A stretch of DNA of 64,000 nt from assembly GCA_964559455.1 (NCBI GenBank), contig CAZLHO010000008.1, positions 1 through 64,000 on the forward strand, written 5' to 3'. Source of the stretch: CAZLHO01 sp964559455. Its GTDB lineage: Bacteria; Krumholzibacteriota; Krumholzibacteriia; LZORAL124-64-63. This document shows positions 53,135 through 61,419 of the stretch, in pieces. The first letter of the stretch is position 1. Each line of letters starts with the position of its first letter. Made by a program: the position numbers and the translations under genes. The notes under the pieces were generated by a model. The model was given only the letters and a program-made list of their open reading frames with translations. It had not been told where the DNA came from and made no database searches.

Positions 53135-54421
53135 TCATCGGAAACGAGCCGGGGCGGACCAGTCCGTCCCCAGGATATCCTGCAGTTCGGGCGCGGCCTC
53201 GCGGGCGCTCGCGCGCGTCGGGAAGCTGCCCGCGTAGATGCGGTACCAGCGGCGGCCGTTGGCGTCGGTCCAGTCGCGCACGGCGCCGGCCACGCCCAGG
53301 GCCTCCATGTCCGTGAGCTGAAGCGCCGCGGCGGCGCTATCGGCGATCGAGTAGACGTGCAGGGCCCAGCCCTGGACGCCCACCCGGCCTCCCCAGGGAT
53401 CGGCCTCGGCGGCCGGTTCCGGGGTCGGGGGCGGCGGGGTCGCCTGCCCGGCGGCCACGGCGACCGTGTCGGCGGCGACGGCGGCGGCGCTGTCCGGAGC
53501 GATGGTGTCGGGAACGGCCGCGTCCGGAGCAACGGTCGGAGAATGATCGGCGGCGACCGGACGTTGCGCAAGGGTGTCGTCGTAGGTCGGGGCGGGGCGG
53601 CGGTTCATGACGCCGAACCACCAGACGGCCAGGACGACGACGACCGCCGCGGCCCCGATGGCGATGCGCTTGAAGATCGGCGACGTGGCTTGCGGCGCCT
53701 CCGCGGCGACGGGGGCGGCCGAGCGCTTGGGACGCCCGCCGCCGAAGGCGAGCAGGGCGCGGGGACGGTCCCCCAGCAGGCCGAGCTCGCGCACCGTATC
53801 CCCCACCTTGGTCGCCTCGCCGGCGACGCGGTCCCAGCAGACCAGGCGGATCGACGGCACCGAGGCCCAGACCGCGCCGTCCTCGCCGGTGGGCGCCGAG
53901 ACCAGCACGACGTCGGCGTGGGAGCGCAGCCGTGAGACGAGACGGTTGGCCTCCTCGGCCGTCAGCCAGGTCGGGCAGTACGAACCCACGCCCAGCAGGC
54001 GTCCCGAATCGCCGTCCCAGGGCAGCGGCGTGCTGCTGAGCGAGAGCGAGGCGCCGTAGCGGGCGAAATCAAGCCAGCCCTCGTTGTCGGAGCGGCCGGT
54101 CCAGCGCGAGAGATCCGGATGGCGGTCGTCGCCGTCCAGCACGATGACCTTGAGCTGACGGCGGGACAGGGCCCGCGCCACCGAGAGCACGGCGGCGGCC
54201 CTGGTGGCCGTCCGCTCGGGTTCGTCCAGGATCACCCAGACGCGGGGCGCGTCGTCCTCGGCCAGCAGTTCCTCGACCAGGGACGTGACCTGGGCCTCGG
54301 CCGTGAAGCGGTTGACCTCCTCCCAGAAGAAGGCGCCCTCCTGCAGCTTGAGGTCGGCGGCGGCCAAACCGAGTTCGTGGACCGTGAGGCCCCCGGGCCC
54401 CTGGACGGGCTTCGCGTTCAT
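53135..54421 (-). CDS. SPOR-domain membrane protein with degenerate ParA/CpsD-like N-terminal domain
   Basis: 428 residues from ATG 54421 (ATGA overlap with selA). Residues 60-200 have a MinD/ParA/CpsD-like layout: strand PRVWVILDEPERTATRAAAV where Walker A should be, then KVIVLDGDDRHPDLSRWTG like the Walker A-prime of BY-kinases, then ADVVLVSAPTGEDGAVW. The P-loop Lys and Gly-Lys-Ser/Thr are missing, so nucleotide hydrolysis is unlikely. One membrane helix at 253-272, a Pro/Ala linker, and a SPOR domain at about 355-428 (WALHVYSIADSAAAALQL, RRWYRIYAGSFPTRASA). SPOR domains bind denuded septal glycan, so a division role is plausible. Confidence 0.75.
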   Translation of the reverse strand: MNAKPVQGPGGLTVHELGLAAADLKLQEGAFFWEEVNRFTAEAQVTSLVEELLAEDDAPRVWVILDEPERTATRAAAVLSVARALSRRQLKVIVLDGDDRHPDLSRWTGRSDNEGWLDFARYGASLSLSSTPLPWDGDSGRLLGVGSYCPTWLTAEEANRLVSRLRSHADVVLVSAPTGEDGAVWASVPSIRLVCWDRVAGEATKVGDTVRELGLLGDRPRALLAFGGGRPKRSAAPVAAEAPQATSPIFKRIAIGAAAVVVVLAVWWFGVMNRRPAPTYDDTLAQRPVAADHSPTVAPDAAVPDTIAPDSAAAVAADTVAVAAGQATPPPPTPEPAAEADPWGGRVGVQGWALHVYSIADSAAAALQLTDMEALGVAGAVRDWTDANGRRWYRIYAGSFPTRASAREAAPELQDILGTDWSAPARFR

Positions 54422-55860
54422 CGCGACTCCTCGCTTTCGTCGTCGGGGCGCGCGGCCAGATCGGTCCAGGCCTCGCGCACCACGGCGACGGACAGTTCGA
54501 CGTCCTCTTCGGTCAGGGCCCGGAAATCCAGGGCCAGGCCGTCCTGGCCGATCCGGGCGAGCAGGGCGGGATCGCTGCGGCGCAGCAGGACGTGGCAACG
54601 CTCCAGTTCGGCCTTCGGGCCGCGCCAGCGCAGCAGCCGCGTGGGCAGCACGGCGTCCGAGAAGCTGCCGCCGCCCACGCTGGCCTCGGCCGGGACGATC
54701 TCGGCCGTCCAGCCGGGGGGCGTGTGGGGCGCCAGGGCGTCGCATGCCCGCCCGGCCATCGCTTCCAGTTCCGCCAGGCCGCGAGCGATCAGGGCCAGGG
54801 TCGGCACGGCCGCCGGCGCCTCGTCGGCCAGGTAGTGGGTCAGCACGCCGTCGCATGCGGCCAGCGTCAGCTTGTCGACGCGCAGGGCGCGGCGCAGCGG
54901 GTGGCCGCGCATGGCGTCGACCAGGTCCCGACGGCCGATCGCGAAGCCGGCCTGCACGCCGCCGAGCAGCTTGTCGCCGCTGCAGGTGACCAGGTCGGGA
55001 CCGGCGGCGACGTCCTGGGCCAGGGTCCGCTCCCCCGTCAGGCCGTAGGGCTCGAGCGGGTGCAGCAGGCCGCTGCCGGCGTCGTAGATCAGGGTGTGGC
55101 CGCGCTCACGGCAGAGCGCCGCCAGTTCGGCCAGCGACGCCTCCTCGCTGAAGCCGGTCACCGCGAAGTTGCTGCGGTGGACCTTGAGCACGACCGCCCC
55201 GGGCTTCAGGGCGGCGGCATAGTCGGCGACCGCCGTACGGTTCGTCGTGCCGACCTCGGCCAGGTCGCAGCCGGCCTCGGCCAGGATCTCGTGCAGGCGG
55301 AAGGAACCGCCGATGGCCACGACCTCGCCGCGCGAGAGCACCACGCGACCCCCCGGGCCGGCGCAGGCGCGCACGGCCAGCCACAGGGCCGCGGCGTTGT
55401 TGTTGACGATCAGGGCGTCCTCGGCGCCGGCGAGCAGCGCCAGCTTGCGCTCGACCCCGCGGCCGCGGTGGCCGCGCCGGGCGCTGTCCAGGTCCACTTC
55501 CAGGTCCAGCGGATGGGCGGCCGCCGCCAGCATCAGGTCGCGCGCGCGCGGCGGCAGCAGCGAGCGGCCCAGGTTCGTGTGCACGACCACGCCGGTGGCG
55601 TTGACGACCCGGCGCATCGCCGGCCGCAGCAGCGTCGCGACCGCGGCCTCGACGCGGACGACCAGGTCCTCGACCAGATCCTCGCGCGAGGTCGCGGCGG
55701 CTTCCCCGGCCTTCAGCAACCGGGCGCGGGCGGCGTCGACCTCGTCCTGCACCACCCGCGTCACCCAGCCGCGGCGCGGTCCCGCGGCCAGGGCGGCCAC
55801 GCGCGGGTCCTCGAGCAGGCTCCCGACCGGCGGCAGATGACGAAGCTGTGACGTGGACAT
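54418..55860 (-). CDS. selA: L-seryl-tRNA(Sec) selenium transferase
   Basis: PLP enzyme converting Ser-tRNA(Sec) to Sec-tRNA(Sec). 480 residues from ATG 55860. RRVVNATGVVVHTNLGRSLL near 83-102, AEDALIVNNNAAALWL, RGEVVAIGGSFRLHEIL and the PLP lysine K297 in DLVTCSGDKLLGGVQAG. Implies selenocysteine use, but selB, selD and selC are not in the window. First gene of the selA-SPOR-smc-ftsY run; a long in-frame upstream extension to 56745 lies antisense to the amidase and lacks homology. Confidence 0.96.
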   Translation of the reverse strand: MSTSQLRHLPPVGSLLEDPRVAALAAGPRRGWVTRVVQDEVDAARARLLKAGEAAATSREDLVEDLVVRVEAAVATLLRPAMRRVVNATGVVVHTNLGRSLLPPRARDLMLAAAAHPLDLEVDLDSARRGHRGRGVERKLALLAGAEDALIVNNNAAALWLAVRACAGPGGRVVLSRGEVVAIGGSFRLHEILAEAGCDLAEVGTTNRTAVADYAAALKPGAVVLKVHRSNFAVTGFSEEASLAELAALCRERGHTLIYDAGSGLLHPLEPYGLTGERTLAQDVAAGPDLVTCSGDKLLGGVQAGFAIGRRDLVDAMRGHPLRRALRVDKLTLAACDGVLTHYLADEAPAAVPTLALIARGLAELEAMAGRACDALAPHTPPGWTAEIVPAEASVGGGSFSDAVLPTRLLRWRGPKAELERCHVLLRRSDPALLARIGQDGLALDFRALTEEDVELSVAVVREAWTDLAARPDDESEESR

Positions 55861-55958
55861 CGGTTCGGGGCCTCTTGACGCGTCTGGGCGTGCCGGGATG
55901 CTGTGGACCTCGCCCGTCGGGCCGGCGGCATGGACGCACCGGCCCGCGGAGGCCGACA

Positions 55959-55987
55959 AAGGTACCAGACGCGCCCCCGGGTGTCCA
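55959..55987 (-). promoter_or_regulatory. Candidate selA promoter
   Basis: On minus: -35 TGGACA (55982-55987), 17 bases, -10 TACCTT (55959-55964). Initiation near 55952 gives a leader of about 92 bases. The -35 is one arm of a 9-bp inverted repeat whose other arm is the amidase -35. Confidence 0.45.
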
Positions 55988-56014
55988 GCCGTCGCCCCGC
56001 CCCCGGGCTGGACA
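55982..56014. repeat. Inverted repeat joining two divergent promoters
   Basis: TGTCCAGCC (55982-55990) and GGCTGGACA (56006-56014) are perfect 9-bp inverted arms around a 15-base centre. Each arm supplies the -35 of one of the divergent selA and amidase promoters, so it may be a shared operator or simply paired -35 elements. Confidence 0.5.
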
Positions 56015-56037
56015 GCGCCGGCGGCGCCCCCTAAGCT
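56009..56037 (+). promoter_or_regulatory. Candidate promoter of the amidase-tonB operon
   Basis: -35 TGGACA (56009-56014), 17 bases, -10 TAAGCT (56032-56037). Initiation near 56044 leaves 33 bases to ATG 56077, with AAGGAGG in between. Confidence 0.45.
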
Positions 56038-56076
56038 GCGATGGTCCCGAGGTCCACAGAGGCACAAGGAGGAGCC

Positions 56077-58632
56077 ATGGCCCGCCAGCGTCCCCAGCGC
56101 CGCCCCCGCGCCCTCGCCGCCGCCCTGCTCGCCGTCCTGGCGGCCGGAGCCCTCGCGGCCGGCTGCGGCGGCCGTCCCGCAGCGCCGCCGGCCGCCGTCG
56201 ACAACGTCGGCTACCACCAGCTGCGCGAGGTCGTCGGCGACCGCGACTTCACCCCCCTGCTGGGCCGCAGCATCGTGATCGACCCCGGCCACGGCGGCCA
56301 CTTCCCCGGCGTGGTCGGCCGCGACGGCCTGCGCGAGGCCGACGTCAACCTGGGCGTGGCCCTCTACCTGCGCGGCCTGCTGGAGTGGGCCGGCGCGAAC
56401 GTCGTGCTGACCCGAAGCGCCGACTACGATTTCCTGACGCCCGCCGACTCGTCGCTGGCCGCGGACCTGGCCGCGCGCGTGGCCGTGGTCGACTCGCTGC
56501 GGCCGGACGTCTTCGTCTCGATCCACCACAACAGCAACGCCGCGCTGGACCGCGACCTGAACGAGACCCAGACCTACTACCCGGTGGGCCGCGACGGCCC
56601 CGACCTGGACCTGGCCCGCGCCATCCACCGCCAGCTGGTGAAGAACCTGGAGATCGAACCGGCCAAGATCATGGCCGGCAACTTCTACGTGCTGCGCAAC
56701 AGCCCGGTCACCGCGGCGCTGGGCGAGCCGGCCATGCTCTCGCACCCCGAGGTCGAGCGCAAGCTGTCGCGGGCGAAGAAGCAGGAGCTCGAGGCCAAGG
56801 CCTACTTCCTGGGCCTGCTGGACTTCTTCGCGGGCGGGAATCCCCGGTTCGAGGGGCCGTTCGCCATGACCCCCAGGGGTCCCCGGCCCCTGGAAGAGAT
56901 CGTTCCGGACGGAAGCTTCCAGCTCTGGGACGGCTTCTGGAGCTTCAGCCCGGGAGGCGCCGATTCCCTGTCGGGACCGGCCCTGGACCCCGCCAGCGTC
57001 CGCCTGCTCGTCGACGGCGCGGCCATGCCGGTCAACGTCTCACCCGACGGGAGGATCATCTCGACCAAGATGACCAAGCCTCGGGGCCGCGGTCGGCACC
57101 GGATCGAACTCACGGGACGCAACCTCGCCGGACGGGCCGCGGTCCCCTGGATCCAGGAATGGACGGACGACGTGCCGACCGGCGATGCACGCATCCTTGC
57201 CTTCTTCGAAAACCCCGCCGTCGGCGATCGTGCCCGGGCCTTGCTGACCTGGTCCCATGGGTTGCCGGAGGACTGGCGTCGCGAGGCCGCCATGACCGAC
57301 GCGGAGTTCGCCGCCCATCCGAAGCGGCTCGGGATCAGCCTGGTCGGGAACGGCGCCCGCCGCGACCTCACGAACTGGCCCGGAAGCCGGGGCTGGGATC
57401 TGCTCCCGGTCGGCGAGCTGCCCGACTATCCGCAGCTATCCTTCAGGTTCGACAGCGATATCCGGGGTCGAATGCAGGGCGACACCTTCAACCGCATCCT
57501 GCCCGCAGGACAACGCTTCCGGATGACCCGCTCGTGGCCCGGCGGCCCGATCGTGCCCGGCGGAACCTGGAGCTGGCGCCTGGACCGTCCCGACAGCCTG
57601 ATCCGTGACGAACTCTTCTCTTTCACCGACCCCCACGGCCCGGTGCTCGTGGTCCGCGAGGGCGAACCCCTGTGGGTCGAGGCCCCCGGCGCCAAGCCCC
57701 TGCTGCTGGATGCGGCCGGCGTCGCCCCCTTCGATTCCCTGCCCGTCGCCTACGCCGACACCCTGCGCTGGCGGCCGCTGCTGCCCGGGGTCTACGGCAA
57801 GGTCGTGATCGTCGACCCCAAGGGCGGCGCCGCGGACGACGACGGCCGCGGCCCGCTGGGCACTCCGGGCAGCGAGTTGAACCTGCGCGTGGCCGAGTAC
57901 CTGGCCGACCTGCTGCGCGGCGTCGGCGCCCGGCCGGTGCTGATCCGCCGCAACGAGGGCTGGATGCCGCCGGAGGAGCGCGTGCTGCTGGCCAATCGTG
58001 AAAAGGCCGACCTCTACCTGGAGATCAGGCGCTGCGTTGGGGACAGCCTGGCCTGGGACCTGCGCCACCACGTCGGCAGCCGGGGCGGCGCGAACTGGGC
58101 GTCGCTGCTGGCCGGGATCGCCATGGCCTGGGAGCCCGACACGACCCGCGTGGCCGTGACGCCCGGCTACGCCTACCTGCTGCGCCACACGGCCTGCCCG
58201 GCGCTGTCGGTCGGGCTCGAGGCGCCGCATTCGGTCGCGGCCGAGGATCGGCTGTCGCGGCCGGCCTGCCTGCAGGCCCAGGCGCGCGCGCTCTTCGTCG
58301 CCGTGGTTTCGCAGCTGGCCGGGCGCGCCGTACCTTTCCCCATGACGGACCCCGCACTGCTGATCGCCGCGCGCGAGGACCTCTTCCCGCCGCTGGAAAC
58401 GGTCGACTGGGCGCGCTGGGACGGCAACCTGCTGTGGCTGCCGCCCTGCCGCGACGGCGGCGTCGGCGGTCTGTGGGAGACCGGCGTCCCGGGAATGCCC
58501 GGCGACGGCCCCGGCCACACGCTCGAGGTGCGGGCCCGAGACGGGAGCTGGCGCCTAGTAGCTCTGCGGCTGAACGACGACGGCGACGTGACGATGCAAC
58601 CGGTCCTCGGCGCGGACGGGCCGCGCCCCTGA
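56077..58632 (+). CDS. Lipoprotein N-acetylmuramoyl-L-alanine amidase with a second, degenerate amidase domain
   Basis: Cleaves the bond between MurNAc and the stem peptide. 851 residues. Lipobox LAAGC with Cys30. Amidase_3 domain at about 60-255: Zn ligands His72 (IVIDPGHGG), Glu87 (LREADVNL), His150 (FVSIHHNSN) and catalytic Glu217 (ALGEPAMLSHPEVERKL). A beta-rich middle (255-570) follows, then a second copy at about 575-760: KVVIVDPKGGAADD lacks the His, the Glu survives in GTPGSELNLRVAEYLADLL, and LYLEIRRCVG replaces the HHN motif. The second domain is probably inactive and may bind glycan or peptide. Strong AAGGAGG site; co-transcribed with the TonB-like gene. Confidence 0.88.
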   Translation: MARQRPQRRPRALAAALLAVLAAGALAAGCGGRPAAPPAAVDNVGYHQLREVVGDRDFTPLLGRSIVIDPGHGGHFPGVVGRDGLREADVNLGVALYLRGLLEWAGANVVLTRSADYDFLTPADSSLAADLAARVAVVDSLRPDVFVSIHHNSNAALDRDLNETQTYYPVGRDGPDLDLARAIHRQLVKNLEIEPAKIMAGNFYVLRNSPVTAALGEPAMLSHPEVERKLSRAKKQELEAKAYFLGLLDFFAGGNPRFEGPFAMTPRGPRPLEEIVPDGSFQLWDGFWSFSPGGADSLSGPALDPASVRLLVDGAAMPVNVSPDGRIISTKMTKPRGRGRHRIELTGRNLAGRAAVPWIQEWTDDVPTGDARILAFFENPAVGDRARALLTWSHGLPEDWRREAAMTDAEFAAHPKRLGISLVGNGARRDLTNWPGSRGWDLLPVGELPDYPQLSFRFDSDIRGRMQGDTFNRILPAGQRFRMTRSWPGGPIVPGGTWSWRLDRPDSLIRDELFSFTDPHGPVLVVREGEPLWVEAPGAKPLLLDAAGVAPFDSLPVAYADTLRWRPLLPGVYGKVVIVDPKGGAADDDGRGPLGTPGSELNLRVAEYLADLLRGVGARPVLIRRNEGWMPPEERVLLANREKADLYLEIRRCVGDSLAWDLRHHVGSRGGANWASLLAGIAMAWEPDTTRVAVTPGYAYLLRHTACPALSVGLEAPHSVAAEDRLSRPACLQAQARALFVAVVSQLAGRAVPFPMTDPALLIAAREDLFPPLETVDWARWDGNLLWLPPCRDGGVGGLWETGVPGMPGDGPGHTLEVRARDGSWRLVALRLNDDGDVTMQPVLGADGPRP

Positions 58633-58642
58633 GAAAGGCCCC

Positions 58643-59410
58643 ATGTCCCTGCGCAAGGTCAAGGCCCCGCCACCGCGAACCGAGCAGGAGCGCTTCAGGC
58701 TGCGCAACAAGTGGCGCGTGCTGGGCGGCTTCATCGGCGCGATCGTCGTGCTCGCCCTGGTCCTGATCCTGGGGCCCAGCCGCGAGGAGGTCGAACGGCG
58801 CTGGGAGTTCTCCGGCCGGGAGGGGCCGCTGCGCATCATGCCCGAACTGTCGATCGACGAGGGCGCCGACGCCGTCCACCAGGAACGCCGGGCGCGCATC
58901 GACCTGGCGCCGATGCCGCGCCCCCACTTCGAACTGCTGGAGCCGGTGATCGAGGACGCCGAGCCCGCGCCGGCGCCCGAGGACGAGGACGACGAATCGC
59001 CCGTCGACTCCCCCGCCGAGGACATCGAGATCGAGACCGACCCCGACCTGGACCTGGTCGACGCCGTCGAGTTGCGCCTGCCCTCGCAGACCAACCCCTG
59101 GTTCCGGCTGGTGCGCATGGTGCGGCCGCTCTACCCCCACGACGCCCGCCCCGAGGACCTGCGCGTGCCCCGCATCGTCGTCGAGGTCGCCTTCTTCGTG
59201 GACCCCACCGGACGAGTCACCGCCTCCTACATCATGAACTCGAACGGCGGGCCCGCCTTCGACCGCGTCGTGCTCAAGGCCGTGGCCGAGTGGCTCTACG
59301 AGCCGGTCGACCTGCCCGACATCGGCCCCCTGGACGGGTTCTGGAACGTGCTGACCGTCGTCTTCCGCAACCCCGGCCTGATGCCGACCCGTCGGATCGA
59401 CGTCGACTGA
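58643..59410 (+). CDS. TonB-like protein
   Basis: 255 residues. Cytoplasmic basic N-terminus, one membrane helix at about 27-46 (VLGGFIGAIVVLALVLILGP), an acidic Glu/Asp/Pro periplasmic stretch (about 105-140, APAPEDEDDESPVDSPAEDI), then a TonB C-terminal fold at about 155-245: RPLYPHDARPEDLRVPRIVV, EVAFFVDPTGRVTASYIMNS, FDRVVLKAVAEWLYEPVDL. No ExbB/ExbD genes are nearby, so energised transport cannot be assumed. Ten bases separate it from the amidase stop. Confidence 0.82.
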   Translation: MSLRKVKAPPPRTEQERFRLRNKWRVLGGFIGAIVVLALVLILGPSREEVERRWEFSGREGPLRIMPELSIDEGADAVHQERRARIDLAPMPRPHFELLEPVIEDAEPAPAPEDEDDESPVDSPAEDIEIETDPDLDLVDAVELRLPSQTNPWFRLVRMVRPLYPHDARPEDLRVPRIVVEVAFFVDPTGRVTASYIMNSNGGPAFDRVVLKAVAEWLYEPVDLPDIGPLDGFWNVLTVVFRNPGLMPTRRIDVD

Positions 59411-59431
59411 TCCGCCCCGCCGCCGAAGAAG

Positions 59432-59463
59432 AAGGCCCCCCTCGCGCCGGCGAAGGGGGCCTT
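59432..59463. terminator. Bidirectional terminator between convergent genes
   Basis: AAGGCCCCC (59432-59440) pairs with GGGGGCCTT (59455-59463), 9 bp with a 14-base loop. Read leftwards it is followed by CTTCTTC, read rightwards by GTCCT. It serves the TonB-like gene and the leftward LpoA-like gene. Confidence 0.65.
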
Positions 59464-59486
59464 GTCCTGCTGAGGCAACGCCGGGA

Positions 59487-61376
59487 TCAGCCGCCGGGCG
59501 GCGGCGGCGGGACCGGGTCCGCGACGACGCTGTCGACCGGCGCGGCGGCCGGCGCGTCCAGCACGCCGGCGAAGAGATCCATCGGGAAGGGAACGACCCG
59601 CCCCTTCTCGTACATGCGCAACGAGGCGCCCGCGGCGTCCAGATCGATTTCGGCGGCCCGGCGCATCGCGAGCCGCTCGGCCAGGGCGGCGGCCAGCTCC
59701 TCGCGGGTCTCGATGTTGCGCTCGGCCAGGCTGAACAGCACCAGCCGCGCGGCGAGGTAGGACCGCAGGGCGATGGTCGAAGCCTCCTCGGGCAGGTTCT
59801 CGGCGTGCCAGTCGGCGGCGAAGGCCTCGGTCCAGCCCTCGGGGAAGAGCGCGGTGTCGCTGGGGAAGACGGCCCGCTCGAGGATGCGCCCCGCCTCGCG
59901 GGTCAGACGCGGCGAGTTCCAATCGCTGGGCCCCATGACCAGGGCGCCGGCGCGGTAGAAGTCGAGCTGAGGCCCCAGCAGCATGGTCTGGTCGACGGTG
60001 GCCGGCACGTAGACCACCTCGGGGCGTGCGGCGCGGATCCGCTCCAGGGGATCGCGGAAGTCGGCGGTGCCGGGATCGAAGGCCTCGACGGCCACGATCT
60101 CGCCGCCCAGGGCCTGCACCGCGTCGGCGAAGACCTGGTGACTGCGCAGCCCTTCGGGCGTGTCGGGATGGATCACCGCGAAGCGCTGCTTGAGCAGGAC
60201 GCTCACGCCCAGGTCCGCCAGCAGCCGGGCCTCGAAGAGGCCGGTCAGGTTCGTCTGGAAGACGGCGGGGCCGATCTCCCAGATGCGGTCGTTGGTGGCG
60301 GTCGGCGAGACCAGGGGGATGCCGAAGCCGTCGGCGGTGATCGCCGCGGCCACGGTGGGCGCGCTGAGCAGGGCCCCGATCAGGGCGATCGGCTTCTCCT
60401 CGGCGGCGTAGCGGCGGGCCGCCAGGGCCGCCAGCACCGGGTCGCCGCCCGAATCCTTCACGCTCAGCGAATACTGGCGCCAGCCCTCGCGGTTGGCGTG
60501 GGTCACCGCCAGCAGCACGCCGTCGTAGAAGGCGTTGCCGAGCACCGTGTAGCGCTGGGTCAGCGGGCAGATCACGCCCAGGTGCGTGGGATCGACATCG
60601 CCGGTGAGCGGGCGCAGGGGCGGCGCGGCGGCCAGCACGTAGCCGGGCTCGCGCAGCAGCTCCTCGGCCCGCGCCAGCCACTCGCTGGCCGGGGTCTCGA
60701 CGCGCATGACCCGCGCCGCCTCGCCGGCCTCGCGGGTGCGGCCCTCCCCCAGCAGCCGGTGCAGGCGCAGGTAGGACAGGTAGGGATGCAGCGGGCTCTC
60801 CGGATGCCGGTTCATCAACCAGCCCAGGGCGTCGGCGTCCAGGTTCTCCGCCATGTCGGCCAGGCGGTCGGTGGCGCCCTCGCGGGCCAGCCCTTCCTCG
60901 CTGCGGGCGTGCAGGCGCAGCAGCACGTCGGCCGCGCCGACGGTGTCGGCGGCCGCGGCCAGCAGGTCGGCGCGCAGCGAGAGGACCGCGGGCGCGTAGG
61001 GGCTGGCGTCGTGGGCGTCCAGGAACTCCCCGGTCAGGCGCAGGGCGGCGGGCCGATCGCCCAACCGGTCGGCCGAAGTCGCCGACAGCAGCAGGGCGTG
61101 GTCCAGCTTGGCGAAACCGGGATGGTGGTCGATGAGCTCGTGACCCAGCTGCAGGGCGGCCCGGTCTCGTCCGGCGGCGTGCTCCTCCAGCAGGTTCGCG
61201 TACAGGCGATCCGGCAACTGCGGATCGGGGGGCAGGGTCGTGACCGGCTCGCCCGCCGGGCGCGCGCCGCCGCAGCCGCAGAGGGCCAGGACCAGACCGC
61301 AGAGCATCAGGACGGCGAGCAGGCGCCGCGGATCGGGACGGGGACCGACGGCGGCGACGGTGGCGATCGAATTCAC
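59487..61376 (-). CDS. LpoA-like lipoprotein: TPR region plus periplasmic ligand-binding domain
   Basis: 629 residues from a GTG at 61376 with AAGGAG ahead. Signal segment LLAVLMLCGLVLALCGCGG with lipidation at a Cys near 33-35. About residues 60-250 are TPR-like helices; the rest is a type I periplasmic-binding fold (LGVICPLTQRYTVLGNAFYD, IALIGALLSAPTVAAAI, IPLVSPTATNDRIWEIGPAV, VYVPATVDQTMLLGPQL). That order, TPR then Peripla_BP_6, is that of LpoA, the outer-membrane activator of PBP1A; other members are branched-chain amino acid receptors. A transporter is not adjacent, so activator is favoured. Confidence 0.75.
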   Translation of the reverse strand: MNSIATVAAVGPRPDPRRLLAVLMLCGLVLALCGCGGARPAGEPVTTLPPDPQLPDRLYANLLEEHAAGRDRAALQLGHELIDHHPGFAKLDHALLLSATSADRLGDRPAALRLTGEFLDAHDASPYAPAVLSLRADLLAAAADTVGAADVLLRLHARSEEGLAREGATDRLADMAENLDADALGWLMNRHPESPLHPYLSYLRLHRLLGEGRTREAGEAARVMRVETPASEWLARAEELLREPGYVLAAAPPLRPLTGDVDPTHLGVICPLTQRYTVLGNAFYDGVLLAVTHANREGWRQYSLSVKDSGGDPVLAALAARRYAAEEKPIALIGALLSAPTVAAAITADGFGIPLVSPTATNDRIWEIGPAVFQTNLTGLFEARLLADLGVSVLLKQRFAVIHPDTPEGLRSHQVFADAVQALGGEIVAVEAFDPGTADFRDPLERIRAARPEVVYVPATVDQTMLLGPQLDFYRAGALVMGPSDWNSPRLTREAGRILERAVFPSDTALFPEGWTEAFAADWHAENLPEEASTIALRSYLAARLVLFSLAERNIETREELAAALAERLAMRRAAEIDLDAAGASLRMYEKGRVVPFPMDLFAGVLDAPAAAPVDSVVADPVPPPPPGG

Positions 61377-61419
61377 GAGGCGGCTCCTTCCGGGACTGGC
61401 CGGATCCGGGGACGGTTGA

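Noticed and set aside
49454..53935. Very long plus-strand open frame (about 1490 codons) antisense to smc
   Set aside because: High G+C removes stop codons in this frame; the translation is low-complexity and Gly/Ala/Leu/Gln-rich with no domains, while smc on minus is complete.
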